Source: Pleomorphovibrio marinus (GTDB taxonomy: Bacteria; Bacteroidota; Bacteroidia; Cytophagales; Cyclobacteriaceae). Taken from it: 60,173 nucleotides of DNA. The DNA lies in assembly GCF_003347495.1 (NCBI RefSeq), contig NZ_QCXY01000016.1, positions 1 through 60,173 of the forward strand, written 5' to 3'. Below are positions 37,269 through 45,690 of this stretch, piece by piece. The stretch's first letter is position 1, and the number at the start of each line of letters is the position of its first letter. Under the pieces are notes generated by a model. The model did not search any database. It had not been told where the DNA came from and saw only the letters and a program-made list of their open reading frames with translations. The position numbers were made by a program, and so were the translations under genes.

Positions 37269-37670
37269 CCCTTTTATGATTCGTTATCTGAGTAGTCGGT
37301 TCCCTTTAGTCAAAAAGGCATTTTGCATCAAAATGCATGGCCTTGTAACCGATACGAAAAGGACGCAGAAAATGTCTTATCGAAAGGGGGAATTTTTCAT
37401 TTGTTAGAAAACATGGAGTTGGGGTAGGCCTGTGGAAAGGGCGTAAACCCCATTTCTCTCCGAATCAAGTCACCCCCTCTCTCAGTCCCTTTGTCACCAA
37501 GTCTCCTCTTATCTACGTCCCTCACTCCCAGTGCAAAAAATTGAACACAATTTTTCAAACATTACCCTAAACAAAACCTTCGAGCTCTCCGTGTCTCCTC
37601 TGTGCCCTTCGTGACAAAAACCTTCCGAAGCCTGCCCTCTCACTTCATCTCCAAGTCCCAAGTCCCTCCG
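37269..37670. repeat. Gene-free stretch with dispersed repeats
   Basis: 37269-37440 shows nothing recognisable. From about 37480 come pyrimidine-rich words (CAGTCCCTTTGTCACCAAG). At 37570-37670 lies another copy of the repeat seen at the left end of the window (CCTTCGTGACAAAAACCTTC, then CGAAGCCTG and TCATCTCCAAGTCCC). Confidence 0.75.
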
Positions 37671-38789
37671 TCACGATTTCTTTAGCGTAAACTCCGGCAG
37701 GTACTTGATTTCCCCCCCATTCATGGCCGACTCATGTGCCAAAATGCCCACACAGGTAATATTTGCGGATTCCCTGGCATCGGGGTAAGGCGCCCTGCCT
37801 TCCACCAAGGCAGACAAAAACTCATGGACAAGGTGAGGGTGGGAACCACCATGGCCAGCTCCCTGAATAAAGGACAAATGCTGGTTGTCATCGGAATCAT
37901 ACACCCCTGCGGAGGTGAAAGGGGCTATCTCATCGGGAAGCAAATGTGCATAATCCGGCACTTTTACCCGTTCTGGCTGCTCTCCGGTATGGATGACTGG
38001 CTCTTCGTGTTCGATCAAGGTCCACTCAAAGGATTTTTCTGAGCCATAGGCGTCAAAGCTTTCCCGGTATTGCCTGGCAGTATTGAACAGGGAACGAGTC
38101 ACCTCTGCAGATAGGTCAGAGTCCTTCATCTTGATATGGCAGGTCTCGATGGCAAAGGGGGAACCGTACTTTTTAATAAGGTGATCGTCAATCTTACCAG
38201 AACCAAGACAGGATACAAATTCGGCTTGAGCTTTTGGCAGTGCCAACACCGGCCCTACACAGTGGGTGGCATAGTGCATGGGTGGCAACCCCTCCCAATA
38301 CCCCGGCCATCCGGCCATTTCCTGCTGGTGGCTGGCCCTCAAAAACTGTAACCTGCCCATTTCACCCTTTTCATACATTTCCTTCACGAACAGGAACTCC
38401 CGGCTATACACCACCGTCTCCATCATCATATAGGTTAACCCCGTTTCCTCTGTTGCCTCCACGATTTGGCGGCATTCCTCCACCGTGGTGGCCATGGGAA
38501 CCGTGCAGGCCACGTGTTTTCCGGCTTTTAGAGCCTTCAATGATTGTTCTGCATGCGCCTGTATGGGGGTGTTGATATGTACGGCATCCACATTGGGGTC
38601 CTTCAGGAGTTCATCATAGTCGGTATATCTTTTTTCAACCCCAAAAGCATCTCCAATTTCCTTGAGCTTTTGCTCGTTTCGTTGGCAGATGGCATACATG
38701 TTGGCATTGGGGTGTTTTTGGTAGATAGGGATAAATTCCGCTCCAAAGCCCAGGCCTATAATGGCTATATTGATTTTTTTATCGCTCAT
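37671..38789 (-). CDS. Gfo/Idh/MocA-family oxidoreductase with altered EKP motif
   Basis: 372 residues. IAIIGLGFGAEFIPIYQKHP is the nucleotide-binding fold. Where the family has EKP this protein reads CTVPMATT (about residues 93-100), so the usual active-site lysine is missing. The substrate domain carries PPMHYATHCVGPVLALPKA with paired histidines. It probably belongs to a subgroup with a different acid/base or a non-redox role. The isomerase gene lies 44 bp upstream on the same strand, so the two are co-transcribed. Confidence 0.9.
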   Translation of the reverse strand: MSDKKINIAIIGLGFGAEFIPIYQKHPNANMYAICQRNEQKLKEIGDAFGVEKRYTDYDELLKDPNVDAVHINTPIQAHAEQSLKALKAGKHVACTVPMATTVEECRQIVEATEETGLTYMMMETVVYSREFLFVKEMYEKGEMGRLQFLRASHQQEMAGWPGYWEGLPPMHYATHCVGPVLALPKAQAEFVSCLGSGKIDDHLIKKYGSPFAIETCHIKMKDSDLSAEVTRSLFNTARQYRESFDAYGSEKSFEWTLIEHEEPVIHTGEQPERVKVPDYAHLLPDEIAPFTSAGVYDSDDNQHLSFIQGAGHGGSHPHLVHEFLSALVEGRAPYPDARESANITCVGILAHESAMNGGEIKYLPEFTLKKS

Positions 38790-38833
38790 GGTTTAAAAGT
38801 TTTATGGTTTGGGATATTTCTGTTTTTTTAGGT

Positions 38834-39691
38834 TTAACTGGCCCATTTTTTCAGGAAGGCCAAGCCCTGACTGGCAAATTCATCCTGGCTCTTTGCCAGG
38901 GGCTTCCAAATACATACTGCACCTGCCAGTTCTTTGATGTCCGGAGTGAAGCTTTCTATGGACACTACCCCTTGGTACTTCACCTTTTCCAGTCCCTTTC
39001 TAAAGGCCTCCCAGTTGGTCTGTCCGGTGCCGGGGGTGCCCCGGTAGTTTTCCGATACCTGCACATGCAATAATTTGTCCCCAACACGGGTGATGGCATC
39101 TTCCAGGCTGGGTTCTTCTATGCTCATATGGAACCCATCCAGCAGCACCCCTGCTGCAGGGTGGTTGATATCTTGGATAAGTCGCATCAGCTCCTCGCTG
39201 GTGTTGATCAGGTCGGTTTCAAATCGGTTGAGTGCTTCCAAGGCAATTTTTTGCCCACTTTCCTGGGCCATTTCACATACCTTTCTCAGGTTAGTTACTG
39301 CCCTGTCCCATTCTATTTTCTTTTTTTCTGGGGGCAGCAACCTGGCCTTTCCAACGGAGGAATACATGGGGCCTGCCACAAAGCTTGCCCCAAGTCCCGC
39401 GCTGATGTCAAAGCACTGCTGGATATAGTCAAAACTTATTTTATGGTAGCTGGGGTCGTCATGGGTAAGGTCTCTGGAAGGTCCAAAGGCACCACAGATC
39501 ACGGGCTGAAGTCCATGTTCTCCCAGGGCTTTCTTGATTTCCCCCACATTTATTAGGGAAGGGTCTTCCACCGGGATTTCCACCGCATCGTAGCCCATTG
39601 CTTTGATTTTGGGAAAAAGGGCCGTGGTGCTTGCATCAAATGGAGAAGTCCACAGCCAAGTGCTTACCCCAAAACTTACATTTAAAGACAT
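38834..39691 (-). CDS. TIM-barrel sugar epimerase (tagatose-3-epimerase-like)
   Basis: 285 residues. Xylose-isomerase-like fold close to the D-tagatose/D-psicose 3-epimerase group. Metal-ligand segments: IALEALNRFETDLIN (Glu), AAGVLLDGFHMSIEEP (Asp, His), LLHVQVSENYRGTPGTGQ (His region) and GVVSIESFTP (Glu). Cytoplasmic. It is the first gene of a unit with the altered Gfo/Idh enzyme, and both may act on a keto-sugar. The 126-bp array lies just upstream of its start. Confidence 0.88.
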   Translation of the reverse strand: MSLNVSFGVSTWLWTSPFDASTTALFPKIKAMGYDAVEIPVEDPSLINVGEIKKALGEHGLQPVICGAFGPSRDLTHDDPSYHKISFDYIQQCFDISAGLGASFVAGPMYSSVGKARLLPPEKKKIEWDRAVTNLRKVCEMAQESGQKIALEALNRFETDLINTSEELMRLIQDINHPAAGVLLDGFHMSIEEPSLEDAITRVGDKLLHVQVSENYRGTPGTGQTNWEAFRKGLEKVKYQGVVSIESFTPDIKELAGAVCIWKPLAKSQDEFASQGLAFLKKWAS

Positions 39692-39727
39692 TATTTTTTC
39701 ATTTAATTAATTCCTAAAATCCACCCT

Positions 39728-40477
39728 AACCTTTGAGGTCTTTTTTGGACCTCGAAGGTTTTGCTCGTATCCAAATCGTATCTACCAAATGACTACCGTC
39801 CCACCTAGAAGACCTTCGGGGTTCTGAAGAAAACCCCAAAGGTCGGAATCACGAACCTTTGAGGTCTTTTTTGGACCTCGAAGGTTTTGCTCGTATCCAA
39901 ATCGTATCTACCAAATGACTACCGTCCCACCTAGAAGACCTTCGGGGTTCTGAAGAAAACCCCAAAGGTCGGAATCACGAACCTTTGAGGTCTTTTTTGG
40001 ACCTCGAAGGTTTTGCTCTTAGCCAAATTATATCCACCAAATGACTACCGTCCCGCCTGAAAGACCTTCGGGGTTCTGAAGAAAACCCCAAAGGTCGGAA
40101 TCACGAACCTTTGAGGTCTTTTTTGGACCTCGAAGGTTTTGCTCTTAGCCAAATTATATCCACCAAATGACTACCGTCCCACCTAGAAGACCTTCGGGGT
40201 TCTGAAGAAAACCCCAAAGGTCGGAATCACGAACCTTTGAGGTCTTTTTTGGACCTCGAAGGTTTTGCTCGTATCCAAATCGTATCCACCAAATGACTAC
40301 CGTCCCGCCTGAAAGACCTTCGGGGTTCTGAAGAAAACCCCAAAGGTCGGAATCACGAACCTTTGAGGTCTTTTTTGGACCTCGAAGGTTTTGCTCGTAT
40401 CCAAATCGTATCTACCAAATGACTACCGTCCCACCTAGAAGACCTTCGGGGTTCTGAAAACCCCAAAGGTCGGGGAT
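39728..40477. repeat. 126-bp tandem array with double hairpins (6 copies)
   Basis: Units begin at 39728, 39854, 39980, 40106, 40232 and 40358, an exact 126-bp period. Each unit folds two long hairpins: AACCTTTGAGGTC with GACCTCGAAGGTT (13 bp, one G-T), and GACCTTCGGGGTT with AACCCCAAAGGTC (13 bp, one mismatch). Two linker variants (TCGTATCCAAATCG and TCTTAGCCAAATTA) alternate irregularly. The last unit lacks 6 bp. The array begins at the stop codon of the ThuA gene. No unique spacers. Confidence 0.96.
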
Positions 40478-43400
40478 CTATTCCACAATCATTACGCCGT
40501 TCATGATACGCCAGTGGCCGGGAACGGTGCAGATATAGGGATATTCACCGGGCTCACTGGGTGCCTTGAATACTACAGACTCACTGGTTTCCGGATCCAC
40601 CAACCTGGAGGCTGCGAGCACCTCCGGGATCTGTGGCACAAAGTTCAGTTGCGCACCTCGGGAATCCCGGGCCAGCTCGTCTGCTGCTGCACCGATTTTT
40701 TCTAATGCCCCTTTTGCCCCTATCACCAGGTTGTGCTGCATGAAGTCCTGGTTGTCGAAATCTATAGTGACCTGCTGACCCGCCTTCACTGTGAAGTTAG
40801 GCTTGTCAAATTTCATTTCGTGTTGGATCACGCCCATTTTGATAGTGACACTTCCAGCACTGCTTTCCTCTTCCGCAGCAGCCAAGGTTTCTATTTCAGT
40901 TTCCCCGTCAGAAGGCACATTGAGCTTGAGGTGGGAAGCCCTTGGGTTGATCCTGCCCCGAAACCAAAAGGTATCCGGATGGTCGCCGACTCGGATGGAT
41001 GGGCGGTTGTCTTGGGCAATCCTCACCCGCTCCTCTGCAAATTCCTCCGTGAACAGGCCGGGTACCTTGCTGCTTCCCATTTGTTGGTCGTTAATGGCAA
41101 GGGTAATCTCACCCTCTGCCAAGCTGGCCATGGCAACAAACTGCTCTTGAGGGAGATTTCCTGTCCTTACGGTATAGGGCTTACCTCCTTGTCTTACCAC
41201 CCAGTGTAGGGAGTTGTTGTGCAAGTAAAGGGAATATCCGTTTTGTCGGTCCCCATGCGCTAGGATTACCCCTTCTAAGGGCTCGTCCGCTTTGCTGAGG
41301 GTGGCTTGGACATGTATTTCTTTACCCCGGACGGAAGGAGGGAAGGGAATGCCTGCCCTTCTGTCCAAGTTGTATTGTTCTTCCACCAGGCTTTTGGCAA
41401 TTTTTTCCGTTAAGCTTAACAGGCTATCGGGCTTGTTGACCCCATGAATGCTTCTGGTTTCGTCCTCAAAAGACTGGGGATGGGTGAGTACCGCGGCAAA
41501 GATGGCCTGGGAAAGGTACCCATCCTGTCCGTTTTCCTCCCGAATACTGGCCTCTTTGATGAGTTTGCCGGCTGCGGCCGAACTTGGCATCTCTGAAAGT
41601 GCCAGGAATGCTGCTTTACGGGTATTCATATCCGGATCCTGCAACACATTTGAGTTCAGGATGGCATTTAGGGAAGTTTCGTTGGATGGCAAGACCATCA
41701 AGGCATTTTTCCTGACCCCTGGGGCAGGGTGCTTCAGGGCCCTTGTTACTACACTCATCACATTATCCTTGCTGCCATCTAAGGCACCAAGGCCGTGCAG
41801 AGCCCATAGGGCGTGAACGGCGGGGTTGTTCAGGCCGATTTCATCTTCGGATTGGTCGTCCACCAACTTGAGCAAGTCGTTGACCATATCCTGATTTTGG
41901 GTTTCCACGATCAGGCGCTGTGCGGTCATCCTCCAAAACATATTGTCACTTTTCAGCCCTTTGAGCAGGTCGCTTTTCTTGCTCTTGTCTATACTCATGG
42001 GTTTGTTTTCCTTGTTCCCCTTATACACCATTCTATAGATTCTGCCGTGCTGGGAATCTCGGAGTGGGTTGATATAGGCATTCCCGGCCCCATTTTCAAA
42101 GCCCTTGGGAGTGGGGTTGTGCTGGATGATGAAATTGTACCAATCTGCGATCCATAGTGCACCGTCTGGCCCCACCTCTGCATGCACAGGGGAGAACCAC
42201 TCATCCGAGCTGGCTAGTAGGTTAAATCCGTTTTTCTCCACATAGCCGCTACCTGATTTTTCTATGATACCCTGGTGGAGTACCCTTCCGGTAGGTTCGG
42301 CAATAAAAGCCACCTTATTCCAATAGGATTTTGGAAACTGCCTGGCGGTATAGAAGTGGTGACCTGCTGCGGCGGTATAGCCCCCATGCCAGTCCACCTG
42401 CCTCAAAAACGGGGTGAGGTGAGGCATATCATAATGGCTGTCTATACCATGTACGGCCAGGGTGGATCCTCCTCTTACCGGTCTGCGCACATATTTACTG
42501 GGAAAAGCCAGATAGGCACTATGCTGTCCATTGGCGGTGGAAATAAACACATTGTTCTCCTCGGTAAAGCCTAGGCCCCAAGTATTGTTGGAAGTGTTGC
42601 CCAAAAACTCAAAATCCTTGCCGTCGGGGTGAAAGCGATAGACCCCCTGGCTGAAATTGAAAGGCTTGCCATCGATCTCTCCGTTAAAACCGGAGTAGCC
42701 CAGCACTCCCCATACCTTGTTATCAAACCCGTAGCGGAGGTTGGAAGGACCGGCATGGGTGTCGCTTTTGCCCCACCCGGTTAGGATGACTTCCCGGTGA
42801 TCGGCTTTGCCGTCCCCGTTGGTGTCTTTGAAAAACACAAAATCAGGTGCCATGGAGACCAGCAGACCCCCATTTACCCACACCATGCTAGTGGGAATGT
42901 TTAGTCCTTCTGCAAATACCGTGATCTTGTCGGCCTTGCCATCTCCGTTGCTGTCTTCAAATACCTTGATGCGGTCGCTGCCGCCCTCTTGTCTTACCTC
43001 ATTGGGGTAGTCCTCGGTTTCTATCACATAGAGTTTGCCCGCGTCGTCCCAGGCCAGTGCCATGGGGTTGATGATATCGGGTTCCGCGGCAAAAAGCTGA
43101 AGCTCAAAGCCTACGGGAATCTGTACCAGCTTCATGGACTCCTCCGGGGAGAGCGGGTGCTGGTACTGTGGGGGAGGGTCCCTTCTTTCGTAATTGGGGA
43201 TATCTGCATCTTCAAAGGTGGGGGTGGGGATACCATAATCCGCCACTTGCTTGGCTACATCCTCGCCCACGGCCCAGAATACCCCATTGGCCACCAGCCT
43301 ATGAAACATGGGCTGTTCCCAGGTCCTTTCATCATGACCATATGCGGTGTAAAATATCTTTCCTTTTCCTTGGGTACGTACCCAGGTCCAGGGTTCCCTG

Positions 43401-43978
43401 TGCTCCCCGTCCACTCTTTCCATAAGAATGGTCATGTCTGGGTTCAGCTTGCTGTGCACATAGGTCTCATCCCAGGTTTCAAACTCGGAAACGCCCTCCA
43501 TTACGGGATGGTCTGCATCCACGATGCTGGCGGTAAAATCACCGGTGCCATGGGATTCAAATTGCCCACCTACAGCTTCCACAAACCAGTCCGAATTTCG
43601 GAAACAAAAAGAAGCGCTATGCAGGGGAATCAAGGCTCCCCCTCCTTCCACGTAGGATTTCAGGGCTTTTTCTTGAGAGGAGCTGATCTCATCGTGATTG
43701 GCATAGATCATCACCCCATCATAATTGCGGAGGTTGTCTGCATTTAAGTCATCGGGATCCGCCGTGTAGGTCAGGTTGATACCCTCTTGAAAGAGGGGCC
43801 TGGCCAGGAGGGGCATCAGCTTTTCGGAATCGTGATGTGTACTTTCATGGCCTAGGAAGAGGAGCTCTACCCGTCTGGGGCCGTCACTGAGAAAGGACTG
43901 CTTGCCTTTTTCCCCACAGGCCATTGCGAGCAGGGCAAAACAAAGGATAAACCAATTGGAATTTTTGAATATTTGCAT
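40478..43978 (-). CDS. ThuA-propeller-HEAT-cupredoxin fusion lipoprotein
   Basis: 1166 residues. A lipobox ends at C21 (LLAMAC). Order of parts: ThuA-like domain, about 35-245 (LFLGHESTHHDS, GVMIYANHDEI, ALIPLHSASFCF); PVC-type six-bladed propeller, about 280-650 (ALAWDDAGKLYVIETEDYPNE, SNGDGKADKITVF); HEAT-like repeats, about 670-830; a laminin/concanavalin-like sandwich, about 870-1010; and a C-terminal azurin-like cupredoxin, about 1030-1166. In the last, H1082 and C1150-x4-H1155-x3-M1159 reproduce the type-1 copper ligands. No CxxCH heme motif is present. It is probably a periplasmic or surface redox protein of sugar oxidation. Confidence 0.88.
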   Translation of the reverse strand: MQIFKNSNWFILCFALLAMACGEKGKQSFLSDGPRRVELLFLGHESTHHDSEKLMPLLARPLFQEGINLTYTADPDDLNADNLRNYDGVMIYANHDEISSSQEKALKSYVEGGGALIPLHSASFCFRNSDWFVEAVGGQFESHGTGDFTASIVDADHPVMEGVSEFETWDETYVHSKLNPDMTILMERVDGEHREPWTWVRTQGKGKIFYTAYGHDERTWEQPMFHRLVANGVFWAVGEDVAKQVADYGIPTPTFEDADIPNYERRDPPPQYQHPLSPEESMKLVQIPVGFELQLFAAEPDIINPMALAWDDAGKLYVIETEDYPNEVRQEGGSDRIKVFEDSNGDGKADKITVFAEGLNIPTSMVWVNGGLLVSMAPDFVFFKDTNGDGKADHREVILTGWGKSDTHAGPSNLRYGFDNKVWGVLGYSGFNGEIDGKPFNFSQGVYRFHPDGKDFEFLGNTSNNTWGLGFTEENNVFISTANGQHSAYLAFPSKYVRRPVRGGSTLAVHGIDSHYDMPHLTPFLRQVDWHGGYTAAAGHHFYTARQFPKSYWNKVAFIAEPTGRVLHQGIIEKSGSGYVEKNGFNLLASSDEWFSPVHAEVGPDGALWIADWYNFIIQHNPTPKGFENGAGNAYINPLRDSQHGRIYRMVYKGNKENKPMSIDKSKKSDLLKGLKSDNMFWRMTAQRLIVETQNQDMVNDLLKLVDDQSEDEIGLNNPAVHALWALHGLGALDGSKDNVMSVVTRALKHPAPGVRKNALMVLPSNETSLNAILNSNVLQDPDMNTRKAAFLALSEMPSSAAAGKLIKEASIREENGQDGYLSQAIFAAVLTHPQSFEDETRSIHGVNKPDSLLSLTEKIAKSLVEEQYNLDRRAGIPFPPSVRGKEIHVQATLSKADEPLEGVILAHGDRQNGYSLYLHNNSLHWVVRQGGKPYTVRTGNLPQEQFVAMASLAEGEITLAINDQQMGSSKVPGLFTEEFAEERVRIAQDNRPSIRVGDHPDTFWFRGRINPRASHLKLNVPSDGETEIETLAAAEEESSAGSVTIKMGVIQHEMKFDKPNFTVKAGQQVTIDFDNQDFMQHNLVIGAKGALEKIGAAADELARDSRGAQLNFVPQIPEVLAASRLVDPETSESVVFKAPSEPGEYPYICTVPGHWRIMNGVMIVE

Positions 43979-44100
43979 TTGGGTAATATAGTTATACCGA
44001 ATAAGGTACGAATATGAGCAATTAAAACGCTCCTTTCTCCCACTTTTTTATCTATTTCTGACTGTATTTTGTCAATTATAACTTGATTAGCCGATATATC

Positions 44101-44115
44101 TGGCATAAATTGCCA
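44101..44115 (+). promoter_or_regulatory. Palindrome TGGCA-N5-TGCCA before AraC gene
   Basis: TGGCATAAATTGCCA lies 5 bp before the ATG at 44121, in the ribosome-binding region of the AraC gene and within the 140-bp divergent promoter shared with the ThuA fusion. It could be an operator for autoregulation or a small mRNA hairpin. Confidence 0.45.
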
Positions 44116-44120
44116 GAATC

Positions 44121-44996
44121 ATGTTAAAAGCCTTCCAAAAATCTCGGATTCCGGACAGCAGGGCCTTTGTGGTAAAGGAGCTTATCGCCCCCTATTTTGA
44201 CACCAACTGGCACTTTCATCCAGAATACCAGCTCTTCTTGGTGCTGAAAGGTAGGGGAACCCGTTTTGTGGGGGATATTATGAAGCCCTTCAGGGAATAT
44301 GACCTGGTATTTACCGGGCCCAACCTTCCCCACCTCTGGCGCAACGACCCTGCTTACTTCAGCAAAGACAGCGAACTGCTCACACACGGGATAGTGGTGT
44401 ATTTCCCCGAAAGCTTGATTGGGCCGCATCTTCTGGAAAAGGAGGAGTTTGAAAACCTAAAGCTCTTTTTGGCAAAGTCCCATAGGGGCATGGAGGTGAC
44501 CGGAGCTACTAATCAGGCGCTGAGGCCTTTGATGAAACGCCTCCTGGAAACTACGGGGCTGGAGAGCATGGCATTACTTCTTCAGGTGCTGCACCTGATG
44601 GCGATCTCCAAGGATTGCCACCCCATTACCCAGGCTGGATACACCAACCCGAACAAGGTCTCTGAGGAGGACAGGATGAGTAAGGTGTATGCCTATGTGA
44701 TGGACAATTTCAGTCAAAAAATAGATTTGGGGGAAATGGCCAGGCTGTGCAATATGACGGAGAGCTCCTTCAGCCGGTACTTCAAGTCCAGGATGAACCG
44801 TTCCTTTTCCGAATTCCTCACAGAGGTGCGGATCGGCCATGCCTGTAAGCTCTTGCACGAGGAGATGATGAATGTGAGTGAGGTGGGCTTTGCCTCTGGG
44901 TTCAACACCTTGTCCAATTTCAACAGGCAGTTTAAGGCCATGACAGGAATGACGCCAATGGCCTATAAGAAGGATTTTCAGCAGCGGTTTGAGTAA
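44121..44996 (+). CDS. AraC-family regulator of the ThuA module
   Basis: 291 residues. The N-terminal cupin-like sensor has HFHPEYQLFLVLKGRGTRFVGD. The C-terminal DNA-binding half has two helix-turn-helix units, with MARLCNMTESSFSRYFKSRM and VGFASGFNTLSNFNRQFKAMTGMTPMAYKK. It is divergent from the ThuA-cupredoxin gene, so it is the likely regulator of that gene and perhaps of the epimerase and oxidoreductase beyond it. Confidence 0.93.
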   Translation: MLKAFQKSRIPDSRAFVVKELIAPYFDTNWHFHPEYQLFLVLKGRGTRFVGDIMKPFREYDLVFTGPNLPHLWRNDPAYFSKDSELLTHGIVVYFPESLIGPHLLEKEEFENLKLFLAKSHRGMEVTGATNQALRPLMKRLLETTGLESMALLLQVLHLMAISKDCHPITQAGYTNPNKVSEEDRMSKVYAYVMDNFSQKIDLGEMARLCNMTESSFSRYFKSRMNRSFSEFLTEVRIGHACKLLHEEMMNVSEVGFASGFNTLSNFNRQFKAMTGMTPMAYKKDFQQRFE

Positions 44997-45004
44997 AAGT
45001 TTGT

Positions 45005-45178
45005 AAACCTGCCAGGTTTAAAAGAGAACAAACTTATATAAGACAGCTCTTCCTCCAAACCTGGCAGGTTTTGTCCTTTACCAAGGAGGGGTTAAATTCT
45101 GTTTCCCCCTAACCTGCCAGGTTTTAAAAAGGAACAAACTTATATAAGAAAGCTCTTCCTCCAAACCTGCCAGGTTTT
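45005..45178. terminator. Twin inverted repeats between convergent genes
   Basis: AAACCTGCCAGGTTT (45005-45019) and AAACCTGGCAGGTTT (45057-45071) are perfect 15-bp inverted arms. A second copy of the block at 45111-45178 keeps the inner words AACAAACTTATATAAG and AGCTCTTCCTCC, but its right arm reads CTGCCAGG, which leaves one mismatch. The placement between converging stops suggests a bidirectional terminator; the duplication is of a repeat element. Confidence 0.7.
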
Positions 45179-45195
45179 GTCCTGGTTTTTTACCG

Positions 45196-45687
45196 TTAAT
45201 TGTCATTCCAGATATCATGGGTGGTGATCCAGGTGCCATCTTCCTGCCTTTCCAGGATATTCAGGTATTTGGATTCACCGTGAATGGTTTCTCCACCATC
45301 TTTGGGATGAAGGGTCACTTTGGCAAAGCCCCTACCATAGGCCAAATCCCCATCCACCTTTACTTCCTCGTAGCCACTTTCCAGTTCAGTGTCATATTCG
45401 TCAAAGATGGATTGATAATAGGCAGCTACTGCATCCTGCCCCCTTTTGGTAGCACCGTCCGGGGCCATCAGGTAGGCCTCATCGCTGAAATACCTGGCTA
45501 TTTCCCGGGAGTCGCCCTCATTAAAGGCCTTGGCTCTGGCATTGCTCATATCGGTGATGGCCTGGATGTCCGCATCGTGGCGGGGCTGGTCCCTGTCTCC
45601 AGTTACTTCCGGCTGTTGGCAGCCCGGTGCAATCATAAGCAGAATACCACAAAGGATAGAATGTAATGGTCGAGTAAGTAGATTCAT
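45196..45687 (-). CDS. NTF2-like lipoprotein (SgcJ/DUF4440 type)
   Basis: 163 residues. The lipobox ends at C23 (LLMIAPGC). The rest is one SnoaL/NTF2-like cone domain: ARAKAFNEGDSREIARYFSDEAYLMAPDG is the hallmark, followed by QDAVAAYYQSIFD. The family includes hydrolases, isomerases and pure binding proteins; activity is unknown. It ends the minus-strand unit with the exopolysaccharide genes, only 3 bp after the Wzc-like stop, so it is probably co-transcribed with them. Confidence 0.83.
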   Translation of the reverse strand: MNLLTRPLHSILCGILLMIAPGCQQPEVTGDRDQPRHDADIQAITDMSNARAKAFNEGDSREIARYFSDEAYLMAPDGATKRGQDAVAAYYQSIFDEYDTELESGYEEVKVDGDLAYGRGFAKVTLHPKDGGETIHGESKYLNILERQEDGTWITTHDIWNDN

Positions 45688-45690
45688 GGG

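Noticed and set aside
39728-40477. CRISPR array or coding repeat
   Set aside because: The 126-bp units are contiguous with no unique spacers; hairpins and stops exclude a repeat protein.
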